Part shown: positions 38,173 through 47,676 of the stretch, one piece after another
How positions within the stretch are numbered: the stretch's first letter is position 1
How the letters are laid out: each line of letters starts with the position of its first letter
From: Streptacidiphilus sp. 4-A2
GTDB taxonomy: Bacteria > Actinomycetota > Actinomycetes > Streptomycetales > Streptomycetaceae
Length of the DNA: 64,000 nt
Direction of reading: 5' to 3'
NCBI GenBank assembly: GCA_014284505.1
Contig: JAAFYY010000001.1
Coordinates: 3,906,001 to 3,970,000 of the forward strand
Position numbers and translations under genes: made by a program
Notes under the pieces: generated by a model
Told to the model about the DNA's origin: nothing
What the model saw: only the letters and a program-made list of their open reading frames with translations
The model's database searches: none

Positions 38173-38712
38173 TCAGGACTCGGCGAGGCCGAGCAGGTGG
38201 TCGGCGACGGCCTGGCCGCCGAGCGGGTCGCGACTGATCAGCAGCACGGTGTCGTCCCCGGCGATGGTGCCGATGATCTCGTGCAGACCGGCCTGGTCCA
38301 GCGCCGAGGCGAGGAACTGGGCGGCGCCCGGCGGGGTGCGCAGCACCACCAGGTTGCCGGAGGCGGTCGCGGAGACCATCAGCTCGCCGCAGAGCCGGGC
38401 CAGCCGGGTCTCGTTGGCGGACTCCCCCATCGGCGCCTGCGGGGTGCGGTCGCCGCCCTCGGCCGGGACCGCGTAGATCAGGGTCCCGTACTGATTGCGG
38501 ATCTTGACCGCGCCCAGCTCGTCCAGGTCGCGGGAGAGCGTGGCCTGGGTGACGGCGAGGCCGTCGTCCGCCAGCAGCTTGGCCAGCTGGCTCTGCGAGC
38601 GGACGGGCTGACGGGTGACCAGGTCCACGATCCGCCGGTGCCGGGCTGTCCGCGTCTGCGGCAGCTGCGGCACCGGCCCCGTGGCGGGAACAGGCTGAGG
38701 GTCGTCGGTCAT
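38173..38712 (-). CDS. argR: ArgR, arginine repressor
   Basis: Unbroken, 179 residues. The N-terminal winged helix-turn-helix shows RHRRIVDLVTRQPVRSQSQL and VTQATLSRDLDELGAVKIR (residues about 25-75). The C-terminal hexamerisation and L-arginine-binding domain shows LVVLRTPPGAAQFLASALD and EIIGTIAGDDTVLLISR. It represses the arg genes through ARG boxes when arginine is plentiful. It follows argD after 71 bases as the last gene of argCJBDR. Confidence 0.95.
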   Translation of the reverse strand: MTDDPQPVPATGPVPQLPQTRTARHRRIVDLVTRQPVRSQSQLAKLLADDGLAVTQATLSRDLDELGAVKIRNQYGTLIYAVPAEGGDRTPQAPMGESANETRLARLCGELMVSATASGNLVVLRTPPGAAQFLASALDQAGLHEIIGTIAGDDTVLLISRDPLGGQAVADHLLGLAES

Positions 38713-38783
38713 GGAATAGATCTTCCCCTACTACGACGGGACTGTCGTTCCATAGGACTGCCCGCTCTTCCGAATGGCGCAGG

Positions 38784-39965
38784 CTACTGGATCGACCGCA
38801 GTATCCCCGGGAGCACCGCGAGGAAGGTGTCCGCGTCCCGTTCGGTCAGCACCAGCGGCGGCGCCAGCCGCACGGTGTCCGGGGTGCAGGCGTTCACCAG
38901 GAACCCGGCGCGCTGGGCGGCGGCCTGGAACTGCGCGGCGACCGGCCGGGTCAGCACGATCCCGAGCAGCGTGCCCGCGCCCCGGACGTGGTCGACGACG
39001 GGGTCGCCGATGGCCTCGATCCCGGTGCGCAGCCGGTCGCCGACCTTGGTCACCTGGTCCAGCAGCCCCTGGGAGCCGATGGTGTCCAGCACCGCCAGCG
39101 CCGCCGCGCAGACCACCGGATTGCCGGAGAAGGTGCTGCCGTGCTGCCCGGGGTGCAGCAGCCGGGCCGCGTCGCCGAAGGCGAGGGTGGCGCCGATCGG
39201 CAGGCCGCCGCCCAGGCCCTTGGCCAGGGTGACCACATCCGGGTCCACCCCCTCCAGGGCCTGGTGCGCGAACCAGTGCCCGGTGCGGCCGATGCCGGTC
39301 TGGATCTCGTCCAGGACCAGCAGCGTGCCGGTGGCCCGGGTGATCTCGCGGGCGGCGCGCAGATAGCCGGCGGGCGGGACGACCACGCCGTTCTCGCCCT
39401 GGACGGGCTCCAGGACCACCAGCGCGGTCCCGGTGGTGACCGCCGCCCGCAGCGCCTCGGTGTCGCCGTAGGGGACGTTGCTGACCTCGCCGGGCAGCGG
39501 CAGGAACGGCTCCTGCTTGCCGGGCTGGGCGGTGAGCGCGAGCGCCCCCATGGTCCGGCCGTGGAAGCCGCCGCTGGCGGAGACCATGTGGGTACGGCCG
39601 GTCAGCCGTCCGATCTTGAAGGCGGCCTCGACCGCCTCGGCGCCGGAGTTGGAGAAGTAGACCCGGCCGTCCGGCCGTCCGGACAGCTCGATCAGCCGCT
39701 CGGCGAGGCGGATCGTGGGCTCGGCCATGAACAGGTTGGAGACATGGCCCAGGGTGCTGATCTGCTCGGTGACGGCGGCGACCACCGCCGGGTGGGCGTG
39801 GCCCAGGGAGTTGACCGCGATCCCGGCCAGCAGGTCGGTGTAGCGCTTGCCGTCGGCGTCCCACAGGTGCACGCCCTCGCCCCGGACGAAGGGGACCCTC
39901 GGGGTGCCGAAGTTGTCCATCAGCGCGCCCTGCCAGCGGGCGGTCAGCCGCTCGTTGCTGCTCAT
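38784..39965 (-). CDS. argD: Acetylornithine aminotransferase
   Basis: Unbroken, 393 residues. Class-III PLP aminotransferase: LLAGIAVNSLGHAHPAVV, FSNSGAEAVEAAFKIGR, FHGRTMGALALT, VLEPVQGENGVV, LVLDEIQTGIGRTG, and the PLP lysine in TLAKGLGGGLPIGA. Interconverts N-acetylornithine and N-acetylglutamate semialdehyde. The ATG at 39965 overlaps the argB stop (ATGA) once the missing base in argB is restored. Confidence 0.96.
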   Translation of the reverse strand: MSSNERLTARWQGALMDNFGTPRVPFVRGEGVHLWDADGKRYTDLLAGIAVNSLGHAHPAVVAAVTEQISTLGHVSNLFMAEPTIRLAERLIELSGRPDGRVYFSNSGAEAVEAAFKIGRLTGRTHMVSASGGFHGRTMGALALTAQPGKQEPFLPLPGEVSNVPYGDTEALRAAVTTGTALVVLEPVQGENGVVVPPAGYLRAAREITRATGTLLVLDEIQTGIGRTGHWFAHQALEGVDPDVVTLAKGLGGGLPIGATLAFGDAARLLHPGQHGSTFSGNPVVCAAALAVLDTIGSQGLLDQVTKVGDRLRTGIEAIGDPVVDHVRGAGTLLGIVLTRPVAAQFQAAAQRAGFLVNACTPDTVRLAPPLVLTERDADTFLAVLPGILRSIQ

Positions 39966-40899
39966 GCCAGTCCCCGGTGATGATCGGCTCGTTGTCGGTG
40001 TCCGGCACGACCATGGTGCCGATGCCCTCGTCGGTGAAGATCTCCAGCAGCAGGCTGTGCTGCACCCGCCCGTCCAGGACCCGCGCGGTGCCCACGCCCT
40101 CGCGCACCGCGCGCAGGCAGCCCTCCATCTTCGGCAGCATGCCGCTGGCCAGGGTCGGCAGTATGGCCTCCAGCTCGGAGGCGCCCAGCTGGCTGATCAC
40201 GTCGTCGCTGGCCGGCCAGTCGGCGTACAGTCCCTCGACGTCGGTGAGCACCACCAGCATCTCCGCGCCCAGGGCCACCGCCATGGCGGCGGCCGCGGTG
40301 TCCGCGTTGATGTTGTAGACATGGCCGTCCAGGCCGCGGGCCACCGAGGAGATGACCGGGATCCGGCCGTCCGCCAGCAGCGCGTTCACCGCGCCCGGTT
40401 CGACATGGGCGATGTCGCCGACCAGGCCGATGTCGACCGCCTCGCCGTCGACGTCGGCGTAGCGCTTGACCGCGGTCATGGTGTGCGCGTCCTCGCCGGT
40501 CATCCCGACGGCGAACGGGCCGTGCTCGTTGAGCAGGCCGACGAGTTCCCGCTGCACCTGCCCGGCGAGGACCATCCGGACCACGTCCATGGTCTCCGGG
40601 GTGGTCACCCGCAGCCCGGCGGTGAACGAGGACTCCAGGCCCAGCCGGTCCAGGTGGGCGCTGATCTGCGGGCCGCCGCCGTGGACGATGACCGGGCGCA
40701 GTCCGGCGTACCGCAGGAACACCACGTCCTGCGCGAAGGCGGCCTTGAGCTCCTCGTCGACCATGGCGTTGCCGCCGAACTTGATGACCACGGTCTTGCC
40801 GTGGAAGCGCTCCAGCCAGGGCAGTGCCTCGACCAGGGTGAGCGCCTTGGGCAGCGCGGTGTTGTTGCGGGCCTGCTCGCCCTTGGGTGCGATCTGCAC
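39962..40899 (-). CDS. argB: Acetylglutamate kinase (one frameshift at the stop)
   Basis: Amino-acid-kinase fold, 312 residues after repair: TVVIKFGGNAMVDEELKAAF, PVIVHGGGPQISAHL, VRMVLAGQVQRELVGLLNEHG, NINADTAAAAMAVALGAE, MLVVLTDVEGLYADWP. Phosphorylates N-acetylglutamate. The last codons read GAC TGG CAT GAG; a lost C turns the natural GAC TGG CCA TGA (ending GDWP) into a run-on through argD. With it the stop overlaps the argD start. GTG 40899 follows GGGGGAG, 14 bases after argJ. Confidence 0.95.
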
Positions 40900-40913
40900 G
40901 GCGGTGCTCCCCC

Positions 40914-42092
40914 TCAGCTGGAGTAGGCGCTGTTCTCGTGGACGTAGTCGGCGGTGAGGTCGTTGGTCCAGACCGTGGCGGAGGCGTCCCCGGCGTGCAG
41001 GTCGGCGGTGATGACCACCTCCCGGCCCTTCATGTCCACCAGCTCGCGGTCCTCGCCGACGCTGCCGCCCTTGCAGACCCAGACGCCGTTGATGGCCACG
41101 TCCAGGGCGTCCGGTTCGAAGGCGGCCCGGGTGGTGCCGATCGCCGAGAGCACCCGGCCCCAGTTCGGGTCCTCGCCGTGGATGGCGCACTTCAGCAGGT
41201 TGTTGCGGGCGATGCTGCGGGCCACGTCCACGGCCTCGGCCTCGCTGTGGGCGCCGGTGATGTCGATCCTGATGTCCTTGCTGGCGCCCTCGGCGTCGCC
41301 GATCAGCTGCCGGGCGAGGTCGGCGCAGACCGCGCGCACCGCCTCGGTGAACTCGTGCGCCGCCGGGGCGGTGTGCGAGGCGCCGGAGGCCAGCAGCAGC
41401 ACGGTGTCGTTGGTGGACATGCAGCCGTCGGAGTCGACCCGGTCGAAGGTGGTGTGGGTGGCCGCGCGCAGGGCGGCGTCCAGGCCGGGGGCGTCCACCT
41501 CGGCGTCGGTGGTGAGCACCACCAGCATGGTGGCCAGGCCGGGGGCGAGCATGCCGGCGCCCTTGGCCATGCCGCCGACGGTCCAGCCCGCGCCGTGCGC
41601 CACCGCGGTCTTGTGCACGGTGTCGGTGGTCTTGATGGCGACGGCGGCGGCCTCGCCGCCGTCCTCGCCGAGCTCGGCGGCGGCGGTGTCGATGCCCGGG
41701 AGCAGCTTGTCCATCGGCAGCCGGACGCCGATCAGCCCGGTGGAGGCGACCGCGACCTCGGCCGCGTCCAGGCCGAGCGCCTCGGCCACCCGCTCCGCGG
41801 TGGCGTGGGTGTCCTGGAAGCCGAGCGGCCCGGTGCAGGCGTTGGCGCCACCGGAGTTGAGCACCACCGCGGAGACCTGGCCGCCCTTGAGCACCTGCTC
41901 GGACCAGAGCACCGGTGCGGCCTTGACCCGGTTGGAGGTGAACACCCCGGCGGCCGCGCGGGAGGGGCCGTCGTTGAGGACCAGGGCCAGGTCGGGCGCC
42001 CCGCTCTGCTTGATGCCCGCGACGACCCCGGCGGCGCGGAAGCCCCTCGCCGCGGTGACGCCGGTGCCTGCGCTGGGGTGGGGGCTGCTCAC
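40914..42092 (-). CDS. argJ: Glutamate N-acetyltransferase / ornithine acetyltransferase
   Basis: Unbroken, 392 residues. The ArgJ fold cleaves itself at an A-T bond; the site is visible in MAKGAGMLAPGLATMLVVLT, with the Thr of ATML as nucleophile. Also VTAARGFRAAGVVAGIK at the start and IHGEDPNWGRVLSAIG later. Transfers the acetyl group from acetylornithine to glutamate, closing the acetyl cycle. The GTG at 42092 overlaps the argC stop by four bases. Confidence 0.96.
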   Translation of the reverse strand: MSSPHPSAGTGVTAARGFRAAGVVAGIKQSGAPDLALVLNDGPSRAAAGVFTSNRVKAAPVLWSEQVLKGGQVSAVVLNSGGANACTGPLGFQDTHATAERVAEALGLDAAEVAVASTGLIGVRLPMDKLLPGIDTAAAELGEDGGEAAAVAIKTTDTVHKTAVAHGAGWTVGGMAKGAGMLAPGLATMLVVLTTDAEVDAPGLDAALRAATHTTFDRVDSDGCMSTNDTVLLLASGASHTAPAAHEFTEAVRAVCADLARQLIGDAEGASKDIRIDITGAHSEAEAVDVARSIARNNLLKCAIHGEDPNWGRVLSAIGTTRAAFEPDALDVAINGVWVCKGGSVGEDRELVDMKGREVVITADLHAGDASATVWTNDLTADYVHENSAYSS

Positions 42093-43115
42093 GGTGCGAC
42101 TCCAGTCTGCGGAAGGCCGAGCTCCTCGGGGAGGCCGAGGGCGATGTTCATGCTCTGGACAGCGCCGCCGGCGGTGCCCTTGGTGAGGTTGTCGATGGCG
42201 CTGACGACGGTGATCCGGTGGACGCTCTCGTCCAGGGCGACCTGCACCAGCGCGTGGTTCGAGCCGAGCACCGCGGCGGTGGCCGGCCACTGGCCCTCGG
42301 GCAGCAGGTGCGCGAAGGGCTCGGCGGCGTAGGCGGTGCTGTAGGCGGCGCGCAGCGACTCCCTGGTCACCCCGGGCCTGGCCTTGACGCTGCAGGTGGC
42401 GAGGATGCCCCGGGACATCGGCGCCAGGGTCGGGGTGAAGGAGACCGCGACCCCCTCCCGGCGACGGCGGAGAGGTTCTGCGTCATCTCCGGCGTGTGCC
42501 GGTGCACACCGCCGACGCCGTACGGGCTCATCGAGCCCATGACCTCGCTGCCGAGCAGGTGCGTCCTGGCCGCCTTGCCCGCGCCGGAGGTACCGGAGGC
42601 GGCGACCACCACCACTCCGGCTCGGCCAGCCCGGCGGCGAAGGCCGGGATCAGCGCCAGGGTGACCGCGGTGGGATAGCAGCCGGGCACGGCGATGCGCC
42701 GGCTGCCCTTCAACGCCTGGCGGGCGCCGGGGAGTTCGGGCAGGCCGTAGGGCCAGGTGCCGGCGTGCGGGGAGCCGTAGAACTTCTCCCAGTCGGCCGG
42801 GTCGTGCAGCCGGAAGTCGGCGCCGCAGTCGACGATCAGCACCTCCTCGCCCAACTGCTCGGCGACGGCGGCGGACTGGCCGTGCGGCAGGCCGAGGAAG
42901 ACCACGTCGTGCCCGGCCAGGACCTCGGCGCTGGTGGGTTCGAGCACCCGGTCGGCGAGCGGCCGCAGGTGCGGCTGGAGCTCACCGAGGCGGGTACCGG
43001 CGTTGGAACCGCCGGTGAGCGCGCCGATCTCGATCTCTGGGTGACTCAGCAGCAGACGCAGCACTTCGCCGCCCGCGTACCCGCTCGCCCCTGCCACTGC
43101 TGCCCGGAATGCCAT
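42089..43115 (-). CDS. argC: N-acetyl-gamma-glutamyl-phosphate reductase (two frameshifts)
   Basis: First gene of the operon. The NADP-binding start RAAVAGASGYAGGEVLRLLL, GLPHGQSAAVAEQLG, and the active-site Cys in AVPGCYPTAVTLAL are clear, as are MSRGILATCSVKARPG and SAIDNLTKGTAGGAVQSMN. Single bases are missing near 42618 (EPEVVVVAASGTSGAGK) and 42462 (VAGREGVAVSF). ATG 43115 follows GGAGGAG. It lies directly downstream of an ARG-box-like palindrome. Confidence 0.95.
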
Positions 43116-43151
43116 GGCTCCTCCTCCGCTTGGCGACAACTATACGGAGCC

Positions 43152-43167
43152 TTGCATATTCATGCAA
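43152..43167. promoter_or_regulatory. ARG-box-like operator of the argCJBDR operon
   Basis: ttgcat-attc-atgcaa, a perfect 6-bp inverted repeat with a 4-base centre, AT-rich in GC-rich surroundings, 37 bases before the argC start. Fits ArgR operators. Confidence 0.8.
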
Positions 43168-43233
43168 TTGACTCCGGGTGTCGGCCGCGGAGGAGCCCGG
43201 GTCGGGCGCAGGTGAGGTCGGGCGCGGGAGCGG

Positions 43234-44058
43234 TCAGGCGTAGGAGCCGAGGGCGTCGCCGCTGCCGTAGGGGCGCAGCCGCAGGGTCCGGGCGTCGTGC
43301 TCGCTGATCTGCCCGGCCTGCTCCAGCAGTTCCCGATGTTGTCGTGGCCCAGGTGCAGGAACCGGCCGTGCAGCAGGTCCAGCCGCCCGCGCGCGGCGTC
43401 CTTCACCGTCGAGACCAGGTAGGGGATGCTGCCCCAGTGCACCATGTCCGCGAACATCGGCATCCCGGCGGTCATGTCGGTCGCCCACGCCCGGGCTGAT
43501 GTCCAGCACGGTCACCCCGTGCGGCCGCAGCGGCCCGGCGACATTGTCGCTGAGCCGCAGCAGCGCCGCCTTGGAGGTCGCGTACGCCGAGTAACGCCAC
43601 TCCGGCCGCAGCGCGAAGCCCGAGTTCAGGTTGATCACCCGGCCGCGCTGGCGCGCGACCATGCCCGGCAGCACGCAGCGCATCAGATTGAACGGCCCCC
43701 GCAGGTTGGTCTCCACCACCGACCACCACTGCTGCGGGTCGGCCTCCCACAGCGGCACCTCGGCCCGGTCCACCTGCCCGGCGTTGTTGACCAGCAGGTC
43801 CAGCGGCCCCAGGTCGCGCTCGATGCTGCGCACCGCCTCGCGGACCGCGTTGGGGTTGACCACGTCGGCGGCGAGTGCGACACATCTCACGCCGTTCCGG
43901 ACACAGGCCCGCGCGGTGCTGATCAGGGTCTCCCGATGGCGCCCGAGGACCCCCAGGTTCATCCCCTCCTCGGCCAGTCCCAGGGCGATCTCCCGGCCGA
44001 TTCCCCGTCCGGCGCCGGTGACCAGAGCCACCTGCCCTTCCAGCGTTCGCATGCTCAT
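43234..44058 (-). CDS. Short-chain dehydrogenase/reductase (two frameshifts)
   Basis: Classical SDR, about 275 residues: cofactor loop TGAGRGIGREIALGLAEEG near residues 13-30, LLVNNAGQVD, the catalytic YSAYATSKAALLRLSDNVAG with Tyr-x3-Lys, and SPGVV after a frame break near 43483. A second break near 43335 restores DARTLRLRPYGSGDALGSYA. The substrate is not apparent. Divergent from the hydroxybutyryl-CoA dehydrogenase gene; an inverted repeat GAACGC-N7-GCGTTC (44071-44089) lies between them. ATG 44058 or 44052. Confidence 0.87.
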   Translation of the reverse strand: MSMRTLEGQVALVTGAGRGIGREIALGLAEEGMNLGVLGRHRETLISTARACVRNGVRCVALAADVVNPNAVREAVRSIERDLGPLDLLVNNAGQVDRAEVPLWEADPQQWWSVVETNLRGPFNLMRCVLPGMVARQRGRVINLNSGFALRPEWRYSAYATSKAALLRLSDNVAGPLRPHGVTVLDISPGVGDRHDRRDADVRGHGALGQHPLPGLDGEGRRARAAGPAARPVPAPGPRQHRELLEQAGQISEHDARTLRLRPYGSGDALGSYA

Positions 44059-44172
44059 GCGCTCGATTGTGAACGCTGAACGGGCGTTCGGTCCTATGGA
44101 CACGCAGAACCGGGGAGTAACGTCAGGGCGGCAGCCGCGGAGGTCCGCGGCCATGAAACGAAGGACGAAGTA

Positions 44173-45028
44173 GTGAGCGACATCACGCGCGTAGGGGTCG
44201 TCGGCTGCGGCCTCATGGGGTCGGGTATCGCGGAGGTGTTCGCCCGGGCCGGGCTGGACGTCAAGGTCTCCGAAGCGAACGGGGCGGCGCTGGAGCTGGG
44301 CCGGGGGCGGCTGACCGGCTCGCTGGACACCGCCGTACGCCGGGGCAAGCTCAGCCAGGAGGACCGCGACGCCGCCCTGGAACGCATCACCTTCACCACC
44401 GAGCTCGCCGACTTCGCCGACCGCGACCTGGTCATCGAGGCCGTCGCCGAACGCGAGGACATCAAGACCGCGATCTTCCAGACCCTCGACAAGGTCGTCC
44501 AGCGCCCGGACGCGATACTCGCCTCCAACACCTCCTCCATCCCCATCGTCAAACTCGCCTCGGCCACCTCCCGCCCCGAACAGGTCCTCGGCGTCCACTT
44601 CTTCAACCCCGCCCCGGTACAGAAGCTCGTCGAGATCATCCCCACCCTCACCACCTCCGCCGAAACCGTCACCCGCGCCGAGGACTTCGCCCGCACCGCC
44701 CTGGGCAAGGAACCCATCCGCCCCGCGACCGCGCCGGCTTCGTCGTCAACGCCCTCCTGGTGCCCTACCTGCTCTCCGCCGTCCGCATGTTCGAAACCGG
44801 CGTCGCCACCGCCGAAGACATCGACAAGGGCATGGAAGCCGGCTGCGCCCACCCCATGGGCCCCTGCGCCTGTGCGACCTCATCGGCCTGGACACCATCG
44901 TCTCCATCGCCGAATCCATGTACCACGAATACAAAGAACCCCTCTACGCCGCACCCCCGCTGCTCCAGCGCATGGTCGACGCCGGCCTCCTCGGCCGCAA
45001 ATCCGGCCGCGGCTTCTACCAGTACTGA
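44173..45028 (+). CDS. 3-hydroxybutyryl-CoA dehydrogenase (two frameshifts)
   Basis: About 285 residues after repair. NAD-binding VGVVGCGLMGSGIAEVFARAG at residues 7-27, ASNTSSIPIVKLASATSRPE, VLGVHFFNPAPVQKLVEIIP, then (second frame) FVVNALLVPYLLSAVRMFETG and GCAHPMGPC, and (third) LCDLIGLDTIVSIAESMY and LLGRKSGRGFYQY. It oxidises or reduces 3-hydroxyacyl-CoA in butanoyl-CoA or ethylmalonyl-CoA metabolism, which feeds polyketide extender units in streptomycetes. GTG 44173. Breaks near 44733 and 44868. Confidence 0.92.
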
Positions 45029-45085
45029 GACCGGCGGTACCGATACGGCAGTACCGGCGCCCGTCCCGGCGGCCCCGCTCCACAG

Positions 45086-45120
45086 GCGGCCCCGCTCCGC
45101 ACCTCGCGGAGCGGGGCCGC
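45086..45120. terminator. Perfect 15-bp bidirectional hairpin
   Basis: gcggccccgctccgc, 5-base loop, exact complement; between two converging genes. An extra copy of the left arm (ggcggccccgctcc) precedes it at 45070-45082. Confidence 0.85.
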
Positions 45121-45122
45121 GG

Positions 45123-45487
45123 TCACTCCTGGGGCCCGGGACTGGACGTCGAGGAGGGTGACGCAGACCTCGGTGGCCGGGTGGCGGGCGGTGGCCGGCT
45201 GGAGGTAGGCCAGTTCGGCGCCGGGGACGCCGACGCAGCGGGCCGGGTCGCTGCCGGCCACCACGCGCAGCACCTCGAAGCGGGCGGCGCGGTCGCGGCA
45301 GTCCAGCATCCGCAGGGTGTCCAGGTGGTTCGCGGAGTGGCGGCCGACGCCGCAGTCGCCGATCGCCGCCTCGGCTCCGGCGGGGGCCGGCAGCGGGCCG
45401 CGGGACGGGGTGACCCGCTCGACGGCCGAGGCCGCCAGGGCGCACGCAGGCCAGGCCGAGCGCCATCAGGACGGTCGCGCGGCGCAC
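45123..45487 (-). CDS. Small secreted protein, LppU-like (two frameshifts)
   Basis: About 121 residues. RRATVLMALGLACVALAASA at the N-terminus is a signal peptide; the mature part has four cysteines (IGDCGVG, MLDCRDRAARFEVLRVVAG, ARCVGVPGAELAYLQP, EVCVTLLDV). The order GDC... C-x-D-x2-A-x2-VLxVV... C... C resembles the LppU/SCO3897 group of mycobacterial and streptomycete exported proteins of unknown function. The stop at 45123 and the signal region both require one added base. GTG 45487 is a guess. Confidence 0.55.
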
Positions 45488-45582
45488 GGTCCAGGAACTG
45501 CTTGGGGTGCGGCCATCGGGTTCACCGCCGATCCGGTGGTGGGAGCTAACCAAGTGTGCAGGGGCGGCGGCGTCCGCGCACG

Positions 45583-45624
45583 GCGGACGGCGGACGGCGG
45601 ACGGCGGACGGCGGACGGCGGACG
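45583..45624. repeat. Six perfect copies of a 7-bp repeat
   Basis: gcggacg repeated six times without error in the gap between the secreted protein and the TetR gene. A unit not divisible by three fits non-coding DNA. Copy number may vary between strains. Confidence 0.9.
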
Positions 45625-45659
45625 GGCCGGGACGGGGCAGGGCGGACGGGCCGGGACGG

Positions 45660-46267
45660 TCAGGGCTGGGGCCGGGTGGCCAGGTCGAACAGCGTCCAGA
45701 TCTCGGCCGTGTAGGCGTCCAGGTCCAGGTCGGGGCGGAGCTCCAGGAGCATCGGCAGCCCCTCCACGCTGCGCTGCACCATGGAGGCCATGACCAGCGG
45801 GTCGAAGTCGCGGAACTCCCCCGCCGCCTGCCCCTCCGCAGCAGGGCCTCGATCGGTGCCAGCACCGGCCCCTGGTCGACCGGGTCGAACGGGAGGGCGC
45901 CGCTGGTGAACACCGCCAGCAGTGCCTTCATCCGGGTGCGGTGGCTGCCGGTGAACTCGGTGGTGGCCCGCAGATAGGCCCGCAGCGCATCCCGGGCGGT
46001 GGTCTCCTGCCGCATCCGCTCGCCGACGAACGCGCCGAGCTCGGCCAGGACCGTGCCGACCACCTCGGTGATCAGCTCCTGCTTGTCCTTGAAGTGGTAG
46101 GAGATCAGCCGGGTGCTGGAGAGTCCCGCCCGCTCCGCGATCCGGGCGAAGGAGGCAGCGGCGAAGCCGTGCTCGGCGATGGTCCCGATGGCCGCCTGGA
46201 CGATCTGGGCCCGCCGCGCTGCCGCCGTGAAGGTCAGCCGGTCCCCGCGCTCCTCGATCGCTGCCAC
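45660..46267 (-). CDS. TetR-family transcriptional regulator (one frameshift)
   Basis: About 202 residues. The N-terminal DNA-binding domain is typical: RRAQIVQAAIGTIAEHGFAAASF then ARIAERAGLSSTRLISYHFKDKQELI (residues 17-68). The ligand domain is not assignable. One break near 45838, then FRDFDPLVMASMVQRSVEG and a C-terminus ending TRPQP. GTG 46267. The regulated gene is not evident; the small gene at 46324 lies directly upstream on the same strand. Confidence 0.88.
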
Positions 46268-46323
46268 GGGAAGATCCTGACGCCGACCGCCGAGGAGGGC
46301 AAGAAGCGCAGGTCAGCACGGTG

Positions 46324-46539
46324 TCAGCGGAGGCTCCAGTCCTCCGGTCCGCCGCCGGTCCAGGAGACCATGCCCGGGTCGTCCAGGTCCGCGGCCTCCA
46401 GTCCAGCGCGTCGGCAGAACTCGTCCACATCGGCCAGGCCGTAGGCGCGGCCCACTCGTGGCCGAGGATCATCACCCGTCGGTAGGGCCGGTCGGCGGCC
46501 ACCAGCCGGGCCGACCACCACGGGGGCGCTGCTGTCCAT
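46324..46539 (-). CDS. Small conserved hypothetical protein (two frameshifts)
   Basis: About 72 residues. After repair it reads RLVAADRPYRRVMILGHEWG, then AYGLADVDEFCRRAGLEAADLDDPGMVSWTGGGPEDW. The pattern of a short beta-rich start and a VDEFCRRAGL helix recalls small streptomycete proteins of unknown function. Breaks near 46505 and 46450. ATG 46539. Confidence 0.5.
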   Translation of the reverse strand: MDSSAPVVVGPAGGRRPALPTGDDPRPRVGRAYGLADVDEFCRRAGLEAADLDDPGMVSWTGGGPEDWSLR

Positions 46540-46630
46540 GTCTCCAGCCTGCGCCGCCGGGCCCGGGCACGCCTCCCGGCCCGGGTTCCGCCGCCGCCCG
46601 GGGACCTGTCGCCCGGCGGCCTGCCGCCGG

Positions 46631-47676
46631 TCAGCCGGCCCGGGCCAGCAGCGCCGCCCGGGTCAGCGCGCCGGGGCCGAAGCTGCGGGCGGCCCGGTCG
46701 ACCACCGGGTCCAGCCGTCGCCGCAGCTCGGTGCGGCGGTCGAAGCTGAGCTGGACGGCCGCGGACTCCACCGGGCACAGCCCGAGCGCCCGGGCCCCGA
46801 TGGACCGCTGCCGGGCGCGCTGCAGGCCGAGGCTGTCGTGCAGGCCGTAGAGCCGGCTCTGGAGGGTGGCCGAGCAGTCGGTGGGCTCACCCAGGGTGCG
46901 GGCCCGGGTCACGGTGGAGCGGTCGGCGAAGCGGACCTCCAGTTCGACCCGGGCGGCGACCTGGCCGCTGCCGCGCAGCCGGGCCGCGAGCTCCAGCGCG
47001 GCGGAGAGCAGGGCGCGGCGGGTGGCGTCGGGGTCGACCGTGTCCCGCGGGAAGTCGCGGCGGACCAGCAGGCTCGGCGGCGGGCCGCCCGGGCGGACGG
47101 CGCGCGGGTCGTGCCCCGGGCGCGCTCGGCCAGCAGCCGTCCGGCGGCCGCCCCGACCAGGCGTTGCAGGGTCGCCGGGGGCACGGTGCGCAGTTCCCCG
47201 ACCGTGGCCAGCCCGTAGCCGGCCAGGGTGCGGCTGGTCCTGGGGCCGGCCTCGGGCAGGGCCCGGACCGGGAGCGGGTCGAGGAAGGCGGCGACGGCCG
47301 CCGGGTCGTCCGGCAGGACCTGGACGGTGGTGGGGTCGGCGGTCTGCGCGGCCAGGGTGGCCAGCATCCGGTTGGGGCCGACGCCCACCGTGCTCTGCAC
47401 CCCGAACCGGGCCAGGAGCTTGACCTGGAGCAGCAGGGCCAGGTCGGCGGGGGTGAGGTCGAAGTAGCGCAGCGCACCGGTGAGGTCCAGCAGCGCGGCG
47501 TCGGACGGCAGCGCCTGGACGACCGGGGTGAGGTCGGTCAGCACGGTGAACAGCTGCCGGTAGCTCTCGTCCGAGGGCCGGTGCAGCTGCACATGGGCGA
47601 TGGTCCTGGCCGTTGGAGTCAGATAGGACATGGGAGTGGCAAGAACTACTGGTGTCATTGGGCTGATGGGGGTCAT
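46631..47676 (-). CDS. imuB: ImuB-like Y-family polymerase homologue (one frameshift)
   Basis: About 348 residues. Y-family layout: ALPSDAALLDLTGALRYFDLTP (palm), STVGVGPNRMLATLAAQTADP (palm/thumb), GLATVGELRTVPPATLQRLVG (helix-hairpin-helix thumb), then a little-finger-like domain (VARVELEVRFADRSTVTRARTL). One base is lost near 47115. The catalytic acidic residues of true Pol IV are not clearly conserved, as in ImuB, which acts as a scaffold for DnaE2. Its ATG overlaps the dnaE2 stop (ATGA), which argues for a mutasome partner. Confidence 0.8.
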
